Notes: generated from the sequence alone by a model not told the origin. Counted from the stretch's first letter, positions 1-9,224 are shown. The stretch: 39,127 bases of DNA from Opitutaceae bacterium (GCA_016794625.1 JAEUGY010000043.1:1-39127), one strand, 5' to 3'. Translations and numbers: made by a program.

Positions 1-1
1 A

Positions 2-1417
2 TCCGTGGAGCGTGAACTGGCTTGCGCCGGGCATCCGGTGGTCGTCCTGGCACCGCAACGCCAGCAGGTGCGGGATCTCCAGAACGACGGCCTGCCGGCC
101 GAAACGCTCGCATCCGTGCTCACCCGCAAATCGCTGCCGCCCGGCGCGGTCGTGATGTTGGACGAGGCCGGTCAGGTGGGCGTGCGCGATCTGCGAGCGC
201 TGATGGGCTTGGTGCAGGCGCAAAGGGGACGTCTCATTCTGTCGGGCGACACCCGGCAACATGGCGCGGTGGCGGCGTCGGATGCGTTGCGCGCCCTCGA
301 AACCTACGCCGGTTTACAGGTCGCCGAGATCAACACCATCCGCCGCCAAGACCCGCAGCTCGGCAAGGGCGCCGGCGAAAAGCGCTTCATCGGAAGCTAC
401 CGGGAGGCGGTCAAAGCCGCCGCTCAGGGGCGGGAGTCGGAATCTTTCGACCGGCTGGATCGGCTCGGCTGTGTCCGCGAAGAGACCGGTGAGGATCGGC
501 ACGCCGCGCTGGCAGGCGTTTATCAAGAGGCGGTCGAGCGCGGCGAACGTGCGCTGGTGGTCGCGCAGACTTGGGCGGAGGTGCATCGCGTGAACGATGC
601 GATCCGCGACCGCCTTAAGGCCACGGGACATCTGCGAGACGGTGTAAACGTGCAGAGTTACCAAACCCTGAATTGGGAAGACGCCCAAAAACGCGACGCC
701 CGCTTTTACGCGCCCGGACACCATGCGGTTTTCCTGAAACGCTACGGGCGTTTCGAGCGCGGCGAGGTCTGCGAAATTCTCGAGGCCAACGAGCGCGGGC
801 TGGTTCTCCTCAAAAATGGTCGGCGCTCGCAAATGAGCTTTGGGTATGCCGACCGGATCACTGTGGCGAAGGCTTCGCCTATCGAACTCGCCCCCGGCGA
901 CCGGCTGCAATTGAAACTCAACGGACGGTCGCGAGAAGGCCACGCCTTAAATAACGGCGATCTGGTGAGTGTGCGCGCGGTAGATCGCGATGGCACCTTG
1001 CGCGTGGAGGACGCCGATGGGGCGGTGAAAACCCTTTCGGCCAATCAGCACGTTTTCACGCGGGGCTACGCGGTCACGTCCTACGCGTCGCAAGGCAAGA
1101 CGGTGGACACGGTGCTGCTCTCCGACGCCGCGTGCCGTGCGGCAACCAGTCGCAACCAGTGGTATGTCGCCATTTCACGCGCTCGGCGGCGCGTGGTCGT
1201 GTTCACCGAAGACAAAGCCGAACTGCGCGCGCACATCCGACGCAGCGGCGACCGCGCGCTCGCCCTCGATCTCGTGCCTTCGGCTGGCAAGGCGGACTTG
1301 GCCGGGTGGCATCGGCGTTTGCTGGCGAACGTGCAACGCGTCCGCCTCACGCAGGCCGTCCGTCAATTCGCCGCACGCATCTTTTCGAAACGCCCAATCC
1401 AATCCATCCAACCATGA
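2..1417 (+). CDS. MobF-type conjugative relaxase, C-terminal helicase part (5' end outside window)
   Basis: The reading frame is open to the left edge, so the N-terminal relaxase domain is probably cut off and the GTG at 5 is likely internal. What remains is a RecD-like superfamily 1 helicase core. The Walker B motif is LDEAGQVG, motif III is GDTRQHGAV, an arginine-rich TIRRQDPQ follows, motif V is SYASQGKTVDTVL, and motif VI is NQWYVAISRARRRVVVF. In MobF proteins (TrwC/TraI type) the nicking domain is N-terminal and this helicase unwinds the transferred strand. Its TGA overlaps the next ATG (ATGA at 1414-1417), which implies translational coupling. The neighbouring coupling protein and trb operon support a conjugation role. 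A RecD-like repair helicase is the alternative, but context argues against it. Confidence 0.8.
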   Translation, partial: SVERELACAGHPVVVLAPQRQQVRDLQNDGLPAETLASVLTRKSLPPGAVVMLDEAGQVGVRDLRALMGLVQAQRGRLILSGDTRQHGAVAASDALRALETYAGLQVAEINTIRRQDPQLGKGAGEKRFIGSYREAVKAAAQGRESESFDRLDRLGCVREETGEDRHAALAGVYQEAVERGERALVVAQTWAEVHRVNDAIRDRLKATGHLRDGVNVQSYQTLNWEDAQKRDARFYAPGHHAVFLKRYGRFERGEVCEILEANERGLVLLKNGRRSQMSFGYADRITVAKASPIELAPGDRLQLKLNGRSREGHALNNGDLVSVRAVDRDGTLRVEDADGAVKTLSANQHVFTRGYAVTSYASQGKTVDTVLLSDAACRAATSRNQWYVAISRARRRVVVFTEDKAELRAHIRRSGDRALALDLVPSAGKADLAGWHRRLLANVQRVRLTQAVRQFAARIFSKRPIQSIQP

Positions 1418-1824
1418 GCACCCTGCACGCCTCCCTTGCCGAACGTCGCGCGGAAATGCCGACGGATGATCCCCGGCTTTGCTACGCAGTCGCCAGTGCG
1501 GTCACCGCCATCACGTTCACCACTTGGAAATCCGGCGTGTGGGTGCTGCCGTGGATTCATTTTCTCGGGGCGCATCATGTCGCCCATGCCAGGGGCGAGC
1601 GCATCGCCTTCGTGTTCGCGCAGTATGAAATCTCTGCCGAGGGACTGCGCCTCGCCATCCTCATGCCTGAAATTGCCGCTGCGCGCCTGAGCGTGCTCCG
1701 GGAAGTCCCGGAACGCTTCGCCGCCGACCTACCCGCCGAGGAGCCCTGCGTGCTCCGTCTGGTCGTCAAGTCGCGCTTGGACCTCGCGGGCGGGCCACCC
1801 GTCGCGAGTGATTCGTCCTCATAA
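1414..1824 (+). CDS. Conserved-looking hypothetical protein in transfer region, 136 aa
   Basis: Start ATG 1414 overlaps the relaxase stop codon, the best argument for this start; the same frame is open further upstream, but that part lies inside the relaxase gene. The product looks soluble, with no signal peptide or clear membrane segment. Its middle contains the aromatic stretch WVLPWIHFLGAHH followed by a leucine/alanine-rich C-terminal half. I do not recognise a family. Tight coupling to the relaxase and position before the coupling protein suggest an accessory role in DNA processing, but that is inference only. Confidence 0.65.
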   Translation: MSTLHASLAERRAEMPTDDPRLCYAVASAVTAITFTTWKSGVWVLPWIHFLGAHHVAHARGERIAFVFAQYEISAEGLRLAILMPEIAAARLSVLREVPERFAADLPAEEPCVLRLVVKSRLDLAGGPPVASDSSS

Positions 1825-1901
1825 TTGATTTGAACATCCAAGCCGGGCGCGGGCGAAACCGGTAATTTCAAGCGAGGGCGAATCAGCCGCCGTCCTCTTG
1901 T

Positions 1902-3368
1902 ATGCCGGTCAATTTAATTCTGTGCATCCTCAGCGCGGCCATCGCGGTGAGATTTCGAGACGATCTTTTGATCGCCCCGATCTTCGCGTGCCTGGCGGTG
2001 TGGCAGGCGTATTCGGCGTTCGTGTTTTCGCCGACCAAGCCCACGTCGCCCATCGTGCTGCGGTTGGCGGGCCTGTCTTGGCGCATGGAGGATTTCTGCC
2101 GAGGTTGGCTTATCACGGGACAGACCGGCAGCGGGAAGACGCTGGCGGCAATCAACGCGATGCTCTGGCAAGTTTCCAAAAACAGCCCGGCGTGGGGCGG
2201 AGTGTGCGTGGACGACAAAGGCGTGTATTGGGAAACGCTGCGGGAAACCTTCCGTCATCTCGGACGGGAAAAAGACTTGGTCTTGCTGCAAGTCCGCCCG
2301 GAGGACGCGCCTGCCGATTGGACGCCGCCCTACACCTTCAACTTTTTGGACGATACGCATCTGCCGTATTCGGCGAAGGCCAAAATTATTTGTGATGTGG
2401 CTTCGGCCCTCGGCCAACGCACTGAACAGAGTTTTTTCAAGATGCAGGCGCAGGTGCAGATGGAGTTCGCGTTTCGTGTGCTCGCGGCGGTGCAACTGCC
2501 GGTGACACTCGCCAACGCTTACGAATTCCTGACTTCAGACACTTTGCTCAAGGAGGTCATGGACATGGTGGAGAGCAAACCGACGCCGGAGGCGAAGACA
2601 TTGCTCGAACACTACCAAAGCGCACTCGCCTCACAGCCGCCGGAGCAACTCGGCGGCGTCAAAACCACCATCGCGAACTACCTGAAACATTTTACCGACC
2701 CGGACATCGCCGCCGTCTTCTGCCCGACCAAATCCACGTTTAACTTTGACGACATCGACCGGGGAAAAGTCGTCTGCGTCTCCATCCCGCAACGCTATCA
2801 AGTCGAACGCCGCTACATCAACACGCTCCTCAAACTGATGTTCTACGCGCACGCCCTGCGTCGCTTCGACAAGACGGCGGCGGAGCGTGCGAGCGACAAT
2901 CTTTTGATCTGCTGGGCCGATGAGGCGCAAAAAATCGTGACGGCCAGTGACGACGGCATGAGCGACTACAACGTGGTGGATGTCATTCGCGAGGCGCGGG
3001 CAACCGTGGTCGCCGCCACGCAATCCTACACGTCGCTCATTCCACCCATGCGGGATGAGCGGAAAGCAAAGGTGTTCATCGCCAACATGGCGAACCGCGT
3101 GACGTTTTGTGCCGCCGACGAGGACTCGGCCAAGATCGCCGCCGACACCCTCGGGAAACGAAAATCGAAACGCAAAACCACCGGATATTCTGCGGGGCGG
3201 CGCAACGTGTCGTGGACGGACGACGAAAAATACTGGATCGAGCCGCATGAGTTGCGCCGGCTGCGGAAATTCGAGGCCGTGGTGCAACACTGCGAAGCGG
3301 GCTTTCGCCGCGCCACATTGCCCCCGCTCGGCCCCGATGGTCGCCCGGCCAAGTGGTTTCGCGCCTGA
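1902..3368 (+). CDS. VirD4/TraD-type coupling protein (T4CP)
   Basis: This 488-aa protein is a type IV coupling ATPase, which links the relaxase-DNA complex to the secretion channel at the inner membrane. Residues about 1-45 form two short hydrophobic segments consistent with a membrane hairpin. Walker A is GQTGSGKT at residues 73-80. Walker B is LLICWADEAQ with Asp340-Glu341. The closing part has the RATVVAATQSYTSL segment typical of VirD4/TraG family members. It lies 77 bp after the previous gene and 12 bp before the Clp-like ATPase, so the three are probably cotranscribed. The length is at the short end for the family, with little sign of a large all-alpha domain insertion. Confidence 0.85.
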   Translation: MPVNLILCILSAAIAVRFRDDLLIAPIFACLAVWQAYSAFVFSPTKPTSPIVLRLAGLSWRMEDFCRGWLITGQTGSGKTLAAINAMLWQVSKNSPAWGGVCVDDKGVYWETLRETFRHLGREKDLVLLQVRPEDAPADWTPPYTFNFLDDTHLPYSAKAKIICDVASALGQRTEQSFFKMQAQVQMEFAFRVLAAVQLPVTLANAYEFLTSDTLLKEVMDMVESKPTPEAKTLLEHYQSALASQPPEQLGGVKTTIANYLKHFTDPDIAAVFCPTKSTFNFDDIDRGKVVCVSIPQRYQVERRYINTLLKLMFYAHALRRFDKTAAERASDNLLICWADEAQKIVTASDDGMSDYNVVDVIREARATVVAATQSYTSLIPPMRDERKAKVFIANMANRVTFCAADEDSAKIAADTLGKRKSKRKTTGYSAGRRNVSWTDDEKYWIEPHELRRLRKFEAVVQHCEAGFRRATLPPLGPDGRPAKWFRA

Positions 3369-3380
3369 ACCCATTCACCC

Positions 3381-4217
3381 ATGAAAGCAGCCAATCTCGA
3401 ACTTCTCCGCCGCCTCCCGGAGCATCTGAGCGAAAACATCAAGGGGCAGGATCACGTCATCCTGCCCGTGTGCTCGGTCTTGCGCCGGGGTGAACTCGGG
3501 CTCGCCAACACACGCCGCCCGCGCGGCTCATTTCTCTTCGTGGGGCCGACCGGCGTCGGAAAAACAGAAATTACCAACGTGTTCACCGAATATCTTTTCA
3601 CGGATGCGAAACCGGTGCGGTTCGACATGTCTGAATATCAGACGCACAGCTCGGTGGAGAAATTGATCGGCGAAAAAGTCGGCGATGTCGGTTTGCTCGG
3701 TCGGGCCTTGGCGAACGTCGATCACGGCACGCTGCTTTTCGATGAAATCGAAAAAGCTCATCCGCTCGTCTTGGATCTGTTCCTGCAAGTGCTCGAAGAT
3801 GCCGCGATCACGCTGGCCTCCGGCGAACGAAAGAATCTCAGCGGCTTCTACGTCGTCTTCACCAGTAACATCGGTGCGGCCGAAGCGATGCGGATGCGTT
3901 CCGCGCCCTTCGCGTCGGTGCAACGCACGGTGCTCTCGCGAGTGAACCAGCAACTCCGCCCGGAGTTGGTTGGCCGTGTGACCGAAAAGATCGTGTTCGC
4001 CAGTCTCGACTATGCGACGCAGCGGGCGATCTGCGCGCAAATGATCGAACGCGAACTCGCCCGCCTCCGCGCGCTTGGCCTGGAAATCGAAGTCGGAGCG
4101 GATGCGTTGGAGCTGCTGGTGCGGGAGGGCTACCACCGGGGACTTGGCGCGCGTCCGATGCGCGCAGCGGTGGAGCGTTACATCCAGGAGCGGGTCGTAA
4201 GGGGGATGCTCGCGTAG
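3381..4217 (+). CDS. Clp-D2-like AAA+ ATPase in conjugation locus, 278 aa
   Basis: The protein matches only the second AAA+ module of ClpA/ClpB-type unfoldases. Walker A is GPTGVGKT (55-62), Walker B is LLFDEIEKA (Asp121-Glu122), sensor 1 is FTSN near residue 160, and sensor 2 is GLGARPMR (Arg258/Arg261), followed by the Clp C-terminal small subdomain. There is no N domain, no D1 module, and no obvious ClpP-docking loop. A full-length housekeeping Clp would be about 750-870 aa. It sits between the coupling protein and the regulators, in an element where no VirB11/TrbB ATPase is visible. It may remodel a transfer complex or the relaxase, but its role is unknown. The fold assignment is secure; the function is inference. 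Confidence 0.85.
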   Translation: MKAANLELLRRLPEHLSENIKGQDHVILPVCSVLRRGELGLANTRRPRGSFLFVGPTGVGKTEITNVFTEYLFTDAKPVRFDMSEYQTHSSVEKLIGEKVGDVGLLGRALANVDHGTLLFDEIEKAHPLVLDLFLQVLEDAAITLASGERKNLSGFYVVFTSNIGAAEAMRMRSAPFASVQRTVLSRVNQQLRPELVGRVTEKIVFASLDYATQRAICAQMIERELARLRALGLEIEVGADALELLVREGYHRGLGARPMRAAVERYIQERVVRGMLA

Positions 4218-4238
4218 CGGCGGGTGCCCCACGTCGAA

Positions 4239-4589
4239 TCAACGCGGGAGGAGCCGGGCCACTTTGGGCGTGGCCTTCGCGTAGCGCCGGGAGTGAAGCA
4301 GGGCGTTCAGCTCTTTGGTCTTTAACGGCAGCGGAGCTTCACCGATCAATTCGGCTACCGTCACCATCAACACCTTTGCCAGCACGATCAGTTCGTGGTC
4401 TGTGACCTGGCGTTTGCCTGACTCGATTTTCGCAATGATGTCCCGTCCGGCATCCCAATGACTGAGCTGGCAAGCGGTGGCTAGATCGGCCTGCGACCAC
4501 TCGGTGGCATTCCGCAGATTACGCACCAAAGGCCCGACGGAGTTAAGTCGGTGATGAGCGGCGGAAGGCTTTTTAGGTTCGCGTGGCAC
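4239..4589 (-). CDS. XRE-family helix-turn-helix regulator
   Basis: This 116-aa protein is a Cro/C1-type repressor. The HTH runs from about residue 18 (GPLVRNLRNATEWSQADLATACQ) to AELIG near residue 82, with the typical IAKIESGKRQV recognition-helix segment. The start is a GTG at 4589. The upstream HHRLNSVGP segment looks like a real N-terminus rather than read-in, so I kept it. The start codon directly abuts a GTGCG-N6-CGCAC palindrome (4590-4605), with further copies upstream, consistent with autorepression. It is convergent with the Clp-like gene (21-bp gap) and divergent from the AraC gene. It probably controls transfer functions, as XRE repressors do on many integrative elements. Confidence 0.85.
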   Translation of the reverse strand: MPREPKKPSAAHHRLNSVGPLVRNLRNATEWSQADLATACQLSHWDAGRDIIAKIESGKRQVTDHELIVLAKVLMVTVAELIGEAPLPLKTKELNALLHSRRYAKATPKVARLLPR

Positions 4590-4895
4590 GTGCGGGCTAA
4601 CGCACAGCCTAGCGATTTCAAGAAGCGCGCTTGGGCGTAAGAACGCACATGTTGAAAGCGGGCTTATTCCCTCGGATTACGCCGGGGAAAGACAGCGGCT
4701 TCCCTTGGTTTCTAGCCATGATTTAGGCTTTGGCCTCCGTGCCGAAACTGCTGGGCGGCGTGCGTAAGAGCGCACCTTAATTTACGTTTGCATATTCCTT
4801 AAAGATAAAAGGTTAGGGAACCAAAACCCGCTTTATGCAATCAAAGAACAAGACGACTGCACCGCCATGATGCAGACACAAAAAAGGACAATGCC
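4590..4895. promoter_or_regulatory. Divergent regulatory region between XRE and AraC regulators
   Basis: This 306-bp region has no gene. It holds three related palindromes: GTGCG-N6-CGCAC at 4590-4605, the one-mismatch form GGGCG-N6-CGCAC at 4633-4648, and GTGCG-N6-CGCAC at 4760-4775. The starts are 43 and 127 bp apart, close to whole turns of B-DNA, so a repressor could sit on one face. Copies two and three share TAAGA in the spacer. An A+T-rich stretch follows (4780-4860), where the promoter of the AraC gene is likely, though no convincing -35/-10 pair can be fixed. The likely ligand is the adjacent XRE protein (inference). Confidence 0.6.
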
Positions 4896-5789
4896 ATGAA
4901 CTATGGAAATCACTTTTCTGAAAGCGGAGCCGCTTTTGCGGCAAGTAAACGTATATTCACTTCGTCCCGCCCTACTGCACTTAGCCAGCATCCCTTTACA
5001 ATACATCGCCCGTTGGGAGCGGCCGCGAGTGCCCGATTACATTGCCACAGGTTGATTGAACTGGTCGTCACGTTTCGAGCAGCACGTGGCGAAATCCACA
5101 TGGAAAGTGCGGACGGAACCCTGCACGTATTGAGTATAAACGAATACCAGTGCTGTTTGTTGCCCGCAGGTATTTGCCACGCGGTCAGAATTGAGAACCA
5201 TCACCGCTGCGTTTCTCTGTTTGTGGACGCCAGTGTCTTCACCGAATCGCTCACAGACTGTATCCCTGGCTTGGTGATCGAAGACCTGCGCAAATTGGCG
5301 TGGCGCGATCCTTTCGCCAACCAGTTGGTGAGCGAATTCGATAGCAGAGAAACGATCTACGCCGACTCCGTGCTCGTCCGTTCAATGCTCGTGACACTGG
5401 CGGTGAAACTCGTGGAGGGATTTATCGGCGTCTATCGAGGATGCGTGGGTGTCGCAGAAAAAGGCCTCACGGAAACCGAACAGAAACGTGCGCACGCATA
5501 CATTGAGGCGCACTTGGAGCAGAAGTTCTGCGTCGCTTCGTTGGCGAAACACATGGCGACCAGTTTGCCGCATCTCAACCGGCGGTTCCGTGCAACCTTC
5601 GGGATGCCGCCACTGCAATACGCGCTCAGGCTCCGCGTGGACAAGGCGCTCGACCTCCTGCGCGGTGGCAACACCCGTGTCGCCGAAGCGGCCTTCTCGG
5701 TGGGCTTCTGCGATCAAAGTCACTTTGATCGTCACTGTCGGAAGTTCTACGGTTTCCCTCCGGGGTCGCTCCTGCGCGCAGCGCGATGA
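4896..5789 (+). CDS. AraC/XylS-family transcriptional regulator
   Basis: This 297-aa protein has an N-terminal cupin-like sensor half (about residues 25-125, with the HCHRLIELVVTF segment) and a C-terminal double HTH (about 195-295). The first helix region is FCVASLAKHMATSLPHLNRRF; the second ends in VGFCDQSHFDRHCRKFYGFPPGS, the classic AraC signature. Start ATG 4896 has an AAGGA 7 bp upstream. It stands alone between the XRE repressor and the trb operon on the same strand as trb, so it may activate transfer genes. The effector is unknown. A general stress regulator captured by the element is also possible. Confidence 0.85.
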   Translation: MNYGNHFSESGAAFAASKRIFTSSRPTALSQHPFTIHRPLGAAASARLHCHRLIELVVTFRAARGEIHMESADGTLHVLSINEYQCCLLPAGICHAVRIENHHRCVSLFVDASVFTESLTDCIPGLVIEDLRKLAWRDPFANQLVSEFDSRETIYADSVLVRSMLVTLAVKLVEGFIGVYRGCVGVAEKGLTETEQKRAHAYIEAHLEQKFCVASLAKHMATSLPHLNRRFRATFGMPPLQYALRLRVDKALDLLRGGNTRVAEAAFSVGFCDQSHFDRHCRKFYGFPPGSLLRAAR

Positions 5790-5926
5790 AGCAGATTCGT
5801 TCTCATTTTTGATCGAAGCATCCAAGAAATCCCGAGGCAACTCGGGTAGAGTGTCACCATGAAGACGGAGGGGAAACTTCTCGGCCTACCTGGTCGCAGC
5901 CCCTGCGCCTCGTGATCTTTCTTACC

Positions 5927-6259
5927 ATGAAAATACGAGTCTCAAAACCAACCGTCGGTGTGCTGTTGATCGCCCACCTTTTGACCCAGAGCGCAAACGC
6001 AGCCGTCACGCTCCCGCTCGCGCAAATCCCCGCCGAGGTAAAAACCGGATTTCAATACGGCCTCGGCATTTTGTTCATGGTCGGCTTCATTTGGGGCGTC
6101 ATCAATATCTGGGGTGGAGCGGAGAAAATGAAACGCGGCGATGCCGAAGGTAAAATGGGCATTGTATCCGGCATCATCATTGCGGGTGCCGCCGCGATCA
6201 TGAGCGCCTTGTTCTACATCTTCGGCCTGTCGGGCGGCGCACTCACACCTGAATTCTAA
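5927..6259 (+). CDS. trbC: TrbC/VirB2-like pilin subunit
   Basis: ATG 5927 was chosen over an upstream GTG at 5912 because it gives a clean signal peptide (MKIRVSKPTVGVLLIAHLL, cleavage near ANA-A). The 110-aa product then has two hydrophobic segments, about residues 42-65 and 78-102, separated by a short polar loop (GGAEKMKRGDAEGKM). This is the layout of VirB2/TrbC pilins, which are cleaved and assembled into the conjugative pilus. It opens the secretion operon, with 6 bp to the next gene. The sequence is not highly conserved, so position and topology carry most of the call. Confidence 0.75.
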   Translation: MKIRVSKPTVGVLLIAHLLTQSANAAVTLPLAQIPAEVKTGFQYGLGILFMVGFIWGVINIWGGAEKMKRGDAEGKMGIVSGIIIAGAAAIMSALFYIFGLSGGALTPEF

Positions 6260-6265
6260 ACGGCC

Positions 6266-6616
6266 ATGAGCGAGCTGCGCATCACCGACACGAACAGTGT
6301 CAACGACAGCAAGGGCCGGGCGTTTGGATTGGAGGGAAACAATTTTCTCTACGTCATCGGTGGCTTTGTCGGCGCATTCGCCTGCTACCTCCTCATGGAC
6401 GTGCTGCTCGGGGCCGCTTCTCTTCCGTCGATCCTTCTCTCGCTCCCCATCCTGATCCTTCCGACCGCGTGGGTGCTGCTCTTCCGCCACAACAAACCGG
6501 ACGGCTACGCGGAGGATTATTTCGATCAAGTCATCACCGGGGAGGGCTGGTCTTTCGCTCCGCGAACCCAGCCCTCGCGGATCGCCCATCACGACCATGA
6601 AAAGCGGCGCACCTAA
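6266..6616 (+). CDS. trbD: TrbD/VirB3-like inner-membrane protein
   Basis: The product is 116 aa with two closely spaced membrane segments (about residues 28-50 and 52-72) and a polar C-terminal tail, as in VirB3/TrbD. These small proteins sit next to VirB4 and help pilus assembly. It lies between the pilin and the VirB4 ATPase, exactly where trbD falls in Ti-type operons, and its last 20 bp overlap the trbE start. Sequence identity to named members cannot be judged here, so the assignment rests on size, topology and gene order. Confidence 0.7.
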   Translation: MSELRITDTNSVNDSKGRAFGLEGNNFLYVIGGFVGAFACYLLMDVLLGAASLPSILLSLPILILPTAWVLLFRHNKPDGYAEDYFDQVITGEGWSFAPRTQPSRIAHHDHEKRRT

Positions 6617-9224
6617 CGGATATTTTGCCGGCGGCTTGATGCTTTTCGGGTCACTCGAAAAAGGTGGCGTCGCGAGCAAGGGCTACGTTCTGCAACCGCC
6701 AGACTTGCGCGGCGCGAGCGTGGCGAATCTCAACGCCTATCAGGAAAAGGTTCGGGCGCTGCTCGCCAGCTTGGGCGAGGGACTGCGCGCGCAAATCCAG
6801 TGGACGTGTAACAGCGATTATCGGCAGGAACTCACGCGCTACTTCCGTGAGACGGAACGCACCGCGCATCCCCACATCCGCAAAGTGCGGAGTGAACGAT
6901 TCGAGCGGTATTGGCAAAAAATGCACCGGCGCGAACTGCGGCGGGAGCAAATGATCCTGTTCCTCTCGACCGAAATCACGGGTTACGCGGGTAATCTCAA
7001 AACCCGCGATGGGTTGGAGGCGTATTACGACAAGCTCCTCGGTCAGCTTCGCGGCCAATTTGAAGAACTGACCGGCACGATTCGGACGATCTTCGGAGCG
7101 GACACACCCGTGGCTCCGATGGATGACCTGGCTCATTTCACCTACGTCACGAAATTTCTGAATCCATCGCTCGCGGATCGTTTCGATTTCGATTTTCCCG
7201 GTCAGTTCAACCCGGCGCTCACCATTCAGGAAAACTGCTGGAATGCCGATGGTGTCGGCCTCCAGAAAATCGGATTCTACCTCGATGGCCGCTATCATAC
7301 GGTGTTCACCGTCAAACGCTGGCCGAGCCGGACGTATCCCGGCATCGTCTTTCGGCTGACGGGTCTCTCGTTCCTCGACTACCAAATCACCGTCAACATC
7401 GACCCTCTGCCCGCGAAGCGCGAGGTGGATAACGAAGAGAAAGCCATCGAACGCCTGCGCGGCGAATATGAGGATAGTGAACGTCACTCGCTCCTCGTCG
7501 CCATCGGGAAAAAAGAGCGGAAGATCGAATCGCTCTCCACCGGTTTCATCCTGCCGTTCTCCGTCACCTACATCATCCGCGTGTGGGATGAAAATGAACA
7601 GGCGCTCAGTGCGAAGTGCGCCGCGATCAAAAACGCGATCAACACGCTCGGTGGTGCGCAGCACTACGAGTGCGCGTTACCGTCCACGGCGAAGAAACTC
7701 TTCTTCGCGTCGTGGCCGGGCTGGACGGGCTCCGGTTACAAGCACCGAGCGCTTTACGCGGAAGACGCCTACCTCGCGGACATGCTGCCGTTCTCGGCGA
7801 CGTTCACCGGTCATCTCGCCGAGGCCGAGGCGATCTACGACGGCTCCCAGGGTAATCTCGTCGGCCTCCGCACGTTCATGGGCAGTCCGCCCACTCCCCA
7901 GCACACGGTGCTCCTCGGCGCGACCGGTGCGGGAAAGTCGATGCACATGCGCGATTTTTTGGAGCAAACGTCGGCCTACTACGATTACACCGTCATCATC
8001 GAGGAGGGACTTTCTTACGAAGCGTTCACCCGCGCGCTCGGTGAGCGCCCCGTCATTGTCCACCCGGATGGCGATCTCACCATAAACTACTTTGACACCG
8101 GTCGTTTGCCGCTCAACCAACTCCAAATTGCCAGCGCGGTCGCCCTTGTCTCGCGTATGATTGGCGAGGCTCCCGATGCGGAGGCGCAGCAAATTCGGCA
8201 GGCGGTCGTCGGTCAGTATGTCGGCCAGCTTTATCAGGATGCCTTCGACGATTGGGCGAAAAAGAACGCCGAGCTAATTCCCGAAATCGAGCGGATGGCG
8301 TGCGCGGCGCATCGCTGGAAACTCTCGAAGATGCCGCTCGGCGCTACGGAGTTGGAGGCCTACGCCGAACTCCGCGACCGGATCGCGCGAAACGACGATG
8401 AGGGCCGGCAGTTTATCGCGGACTTACCCGAGGAAGAAATCACCCGCTTCCTCAAAGAGCCCCAAACCGAACGCGCCGTCATGGCGATGGCCCACACTTA
8501 TTACCGCCCGGAAGATTATCCGGTTCATGCCAGCCTCGTGGAATTGATGCAGTTCTCACGGTTCCCGGAGCACAAAAAAGAATTGGTCGATCACATCGCG
8601 ACGCTGCTCTCGGCTTGGTGCGCGTTCGGCCAATACGGAAAACTCTTCGACGGGCAGACGAACATTTCGCTCACCGGCAAGGTCGCGCATTTCGAGCTGG
8701 GCTACATCCCGGAACAGGCCACGGAATTAAAAACCGCCGCCGGCCTTCTCGTAACGGGCTTCACCCGGCAACACATCATCTCGCTGCCGCGTGCGCAGTG
8801 GAAACGCATCCTTTACGAAGAGCTGGCCCGCTTTCTCGACGTGCCGGGTGGCGACAAGATCGTCGCCGAGTCCTACGCGCAACTTCGCAAATTCAACTGC
8901 TGGACCGCCTCCATCGTCCAGCAATACAGCCGGTTTAAGGATGCGCGCATCCGTCCGGTCGTCATCGGTAACAGCAAACAATTTTTCCTCATGCGGCAGT
9001 TTGACCGCAACGACGTGGAAGACATTGCACGCGACATCGCCCTGCCGGAATCGGTGTGTGCGTCGATCCAGAATTACCCGATGCCGGAGCAGCAACCGCC
9101 GGGGAAAAAGTTTTCCAGCATTTGTTTCTTCAGTCCCGTCACCGATCCGCCCCTTTGCGGCACGGTGCGCAACGTCCAACCCAACAAGGATGCACTCGAT
9201 GAAAACACGGCCAAATCTGCGTAG
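6597..9224 (+). CDS. trbE: TrbE/VirB4 conjugative ATPase
   Basis: This 875-aa protein is the large ATPase that energises the type IV secretion channel. The N-terminal half (to about residue 420) is the VirB4/CagE domain. The ATPase half has Walker A GATGAGKS at 441-448 and a Walker B region RILYEELARFLD (Glu741-Glu742), followed by a VirB4-type IVQQYSRFKD segment. ATG 6597 overlaps the end of trbD by 20 bp, and its own end overlaps the following lipoprotein gene by 26 bp. Length is normal for the family. This is the most secure T4SS call in the window. Confidence 0.93.
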   Translation: MKSGAPNGYFAGGLMLFGSLEKGGVASKGYVLQPPDLRGASVANLNAYQEKVRALLASLGEGLRAQIQWTCNSDYRQELTRYFRETERTAHPHIRKVRSERFERYWQKMHRRELRREQMILFLSTEITGYAGNLKTRDGLEAYYDKLLGQLRGQFEELTGTIRTIFGADTPVAPMDDLAHFTYVTKFLNPSLADRFDFDFPGQFNPALTIQENCWNADGVGLQKIGFYLDGRYHTVFTVKRWPSRTYPGIVFRLTGLSFLDYQITVNIDPLPAKREVDNEEKAIERLRGEYEDSERHSLLVAIGKKERKIESLSTGFILPFSVTYIIRVWDENEQALSAKCAAIKNAINTLGGAQHYECALPSTAKKLFFASWPGWTGSGYKHRALYAEDAYLADMLPFSATFTGHLAEAEAIYDGSQGNLVGLRTFMGSPPTPQHTVLLGATGAGKSMHMRDFLEQTSAYYDYTVIIEEGLSYEAFTRALGERPVIVHPDGDLTINYFDTGRLPLNQLQIASAVALVSRMIGEAPDAEAQQIRQAVVGQYVGQLYQDAFDDWAKKNAELIPEIERMACAAHRWKLSKMPLGATELEAYAELRDRIARNDDEGRQFIADLPEEEITRFLKEPQTERAVMAMAHTYYRPEDYPVHASLVELMQFSRFPEHKKELVDHIATLLSAWCAFGQYGKLFDGQTNISLTGKVAHFELGYIPEQATELKTAAGLLVTGFTRQHIISLPRAQWKRILYEELARFLDVPGGDKIVAESYAQLRKFNCWTASIVQQYSRFKDARIRPVVIGNSKQFFLMRQFDRNDVEDIARDIALPESVCASIQNYPMPEQQPPGKKFSSICFFSPVTDPPLCGTVRNVQPNKDALDENTAKSA

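Noticed and set aside
4590..4895. Origin of transfer in the XRE/AraC gap
   Set aside because: The palindromes could suggest an oriT, but no nick-site motif is recognisable and their position by a repressor start fits operators better. The oriT is more likely beside the relaxase, left of the window.
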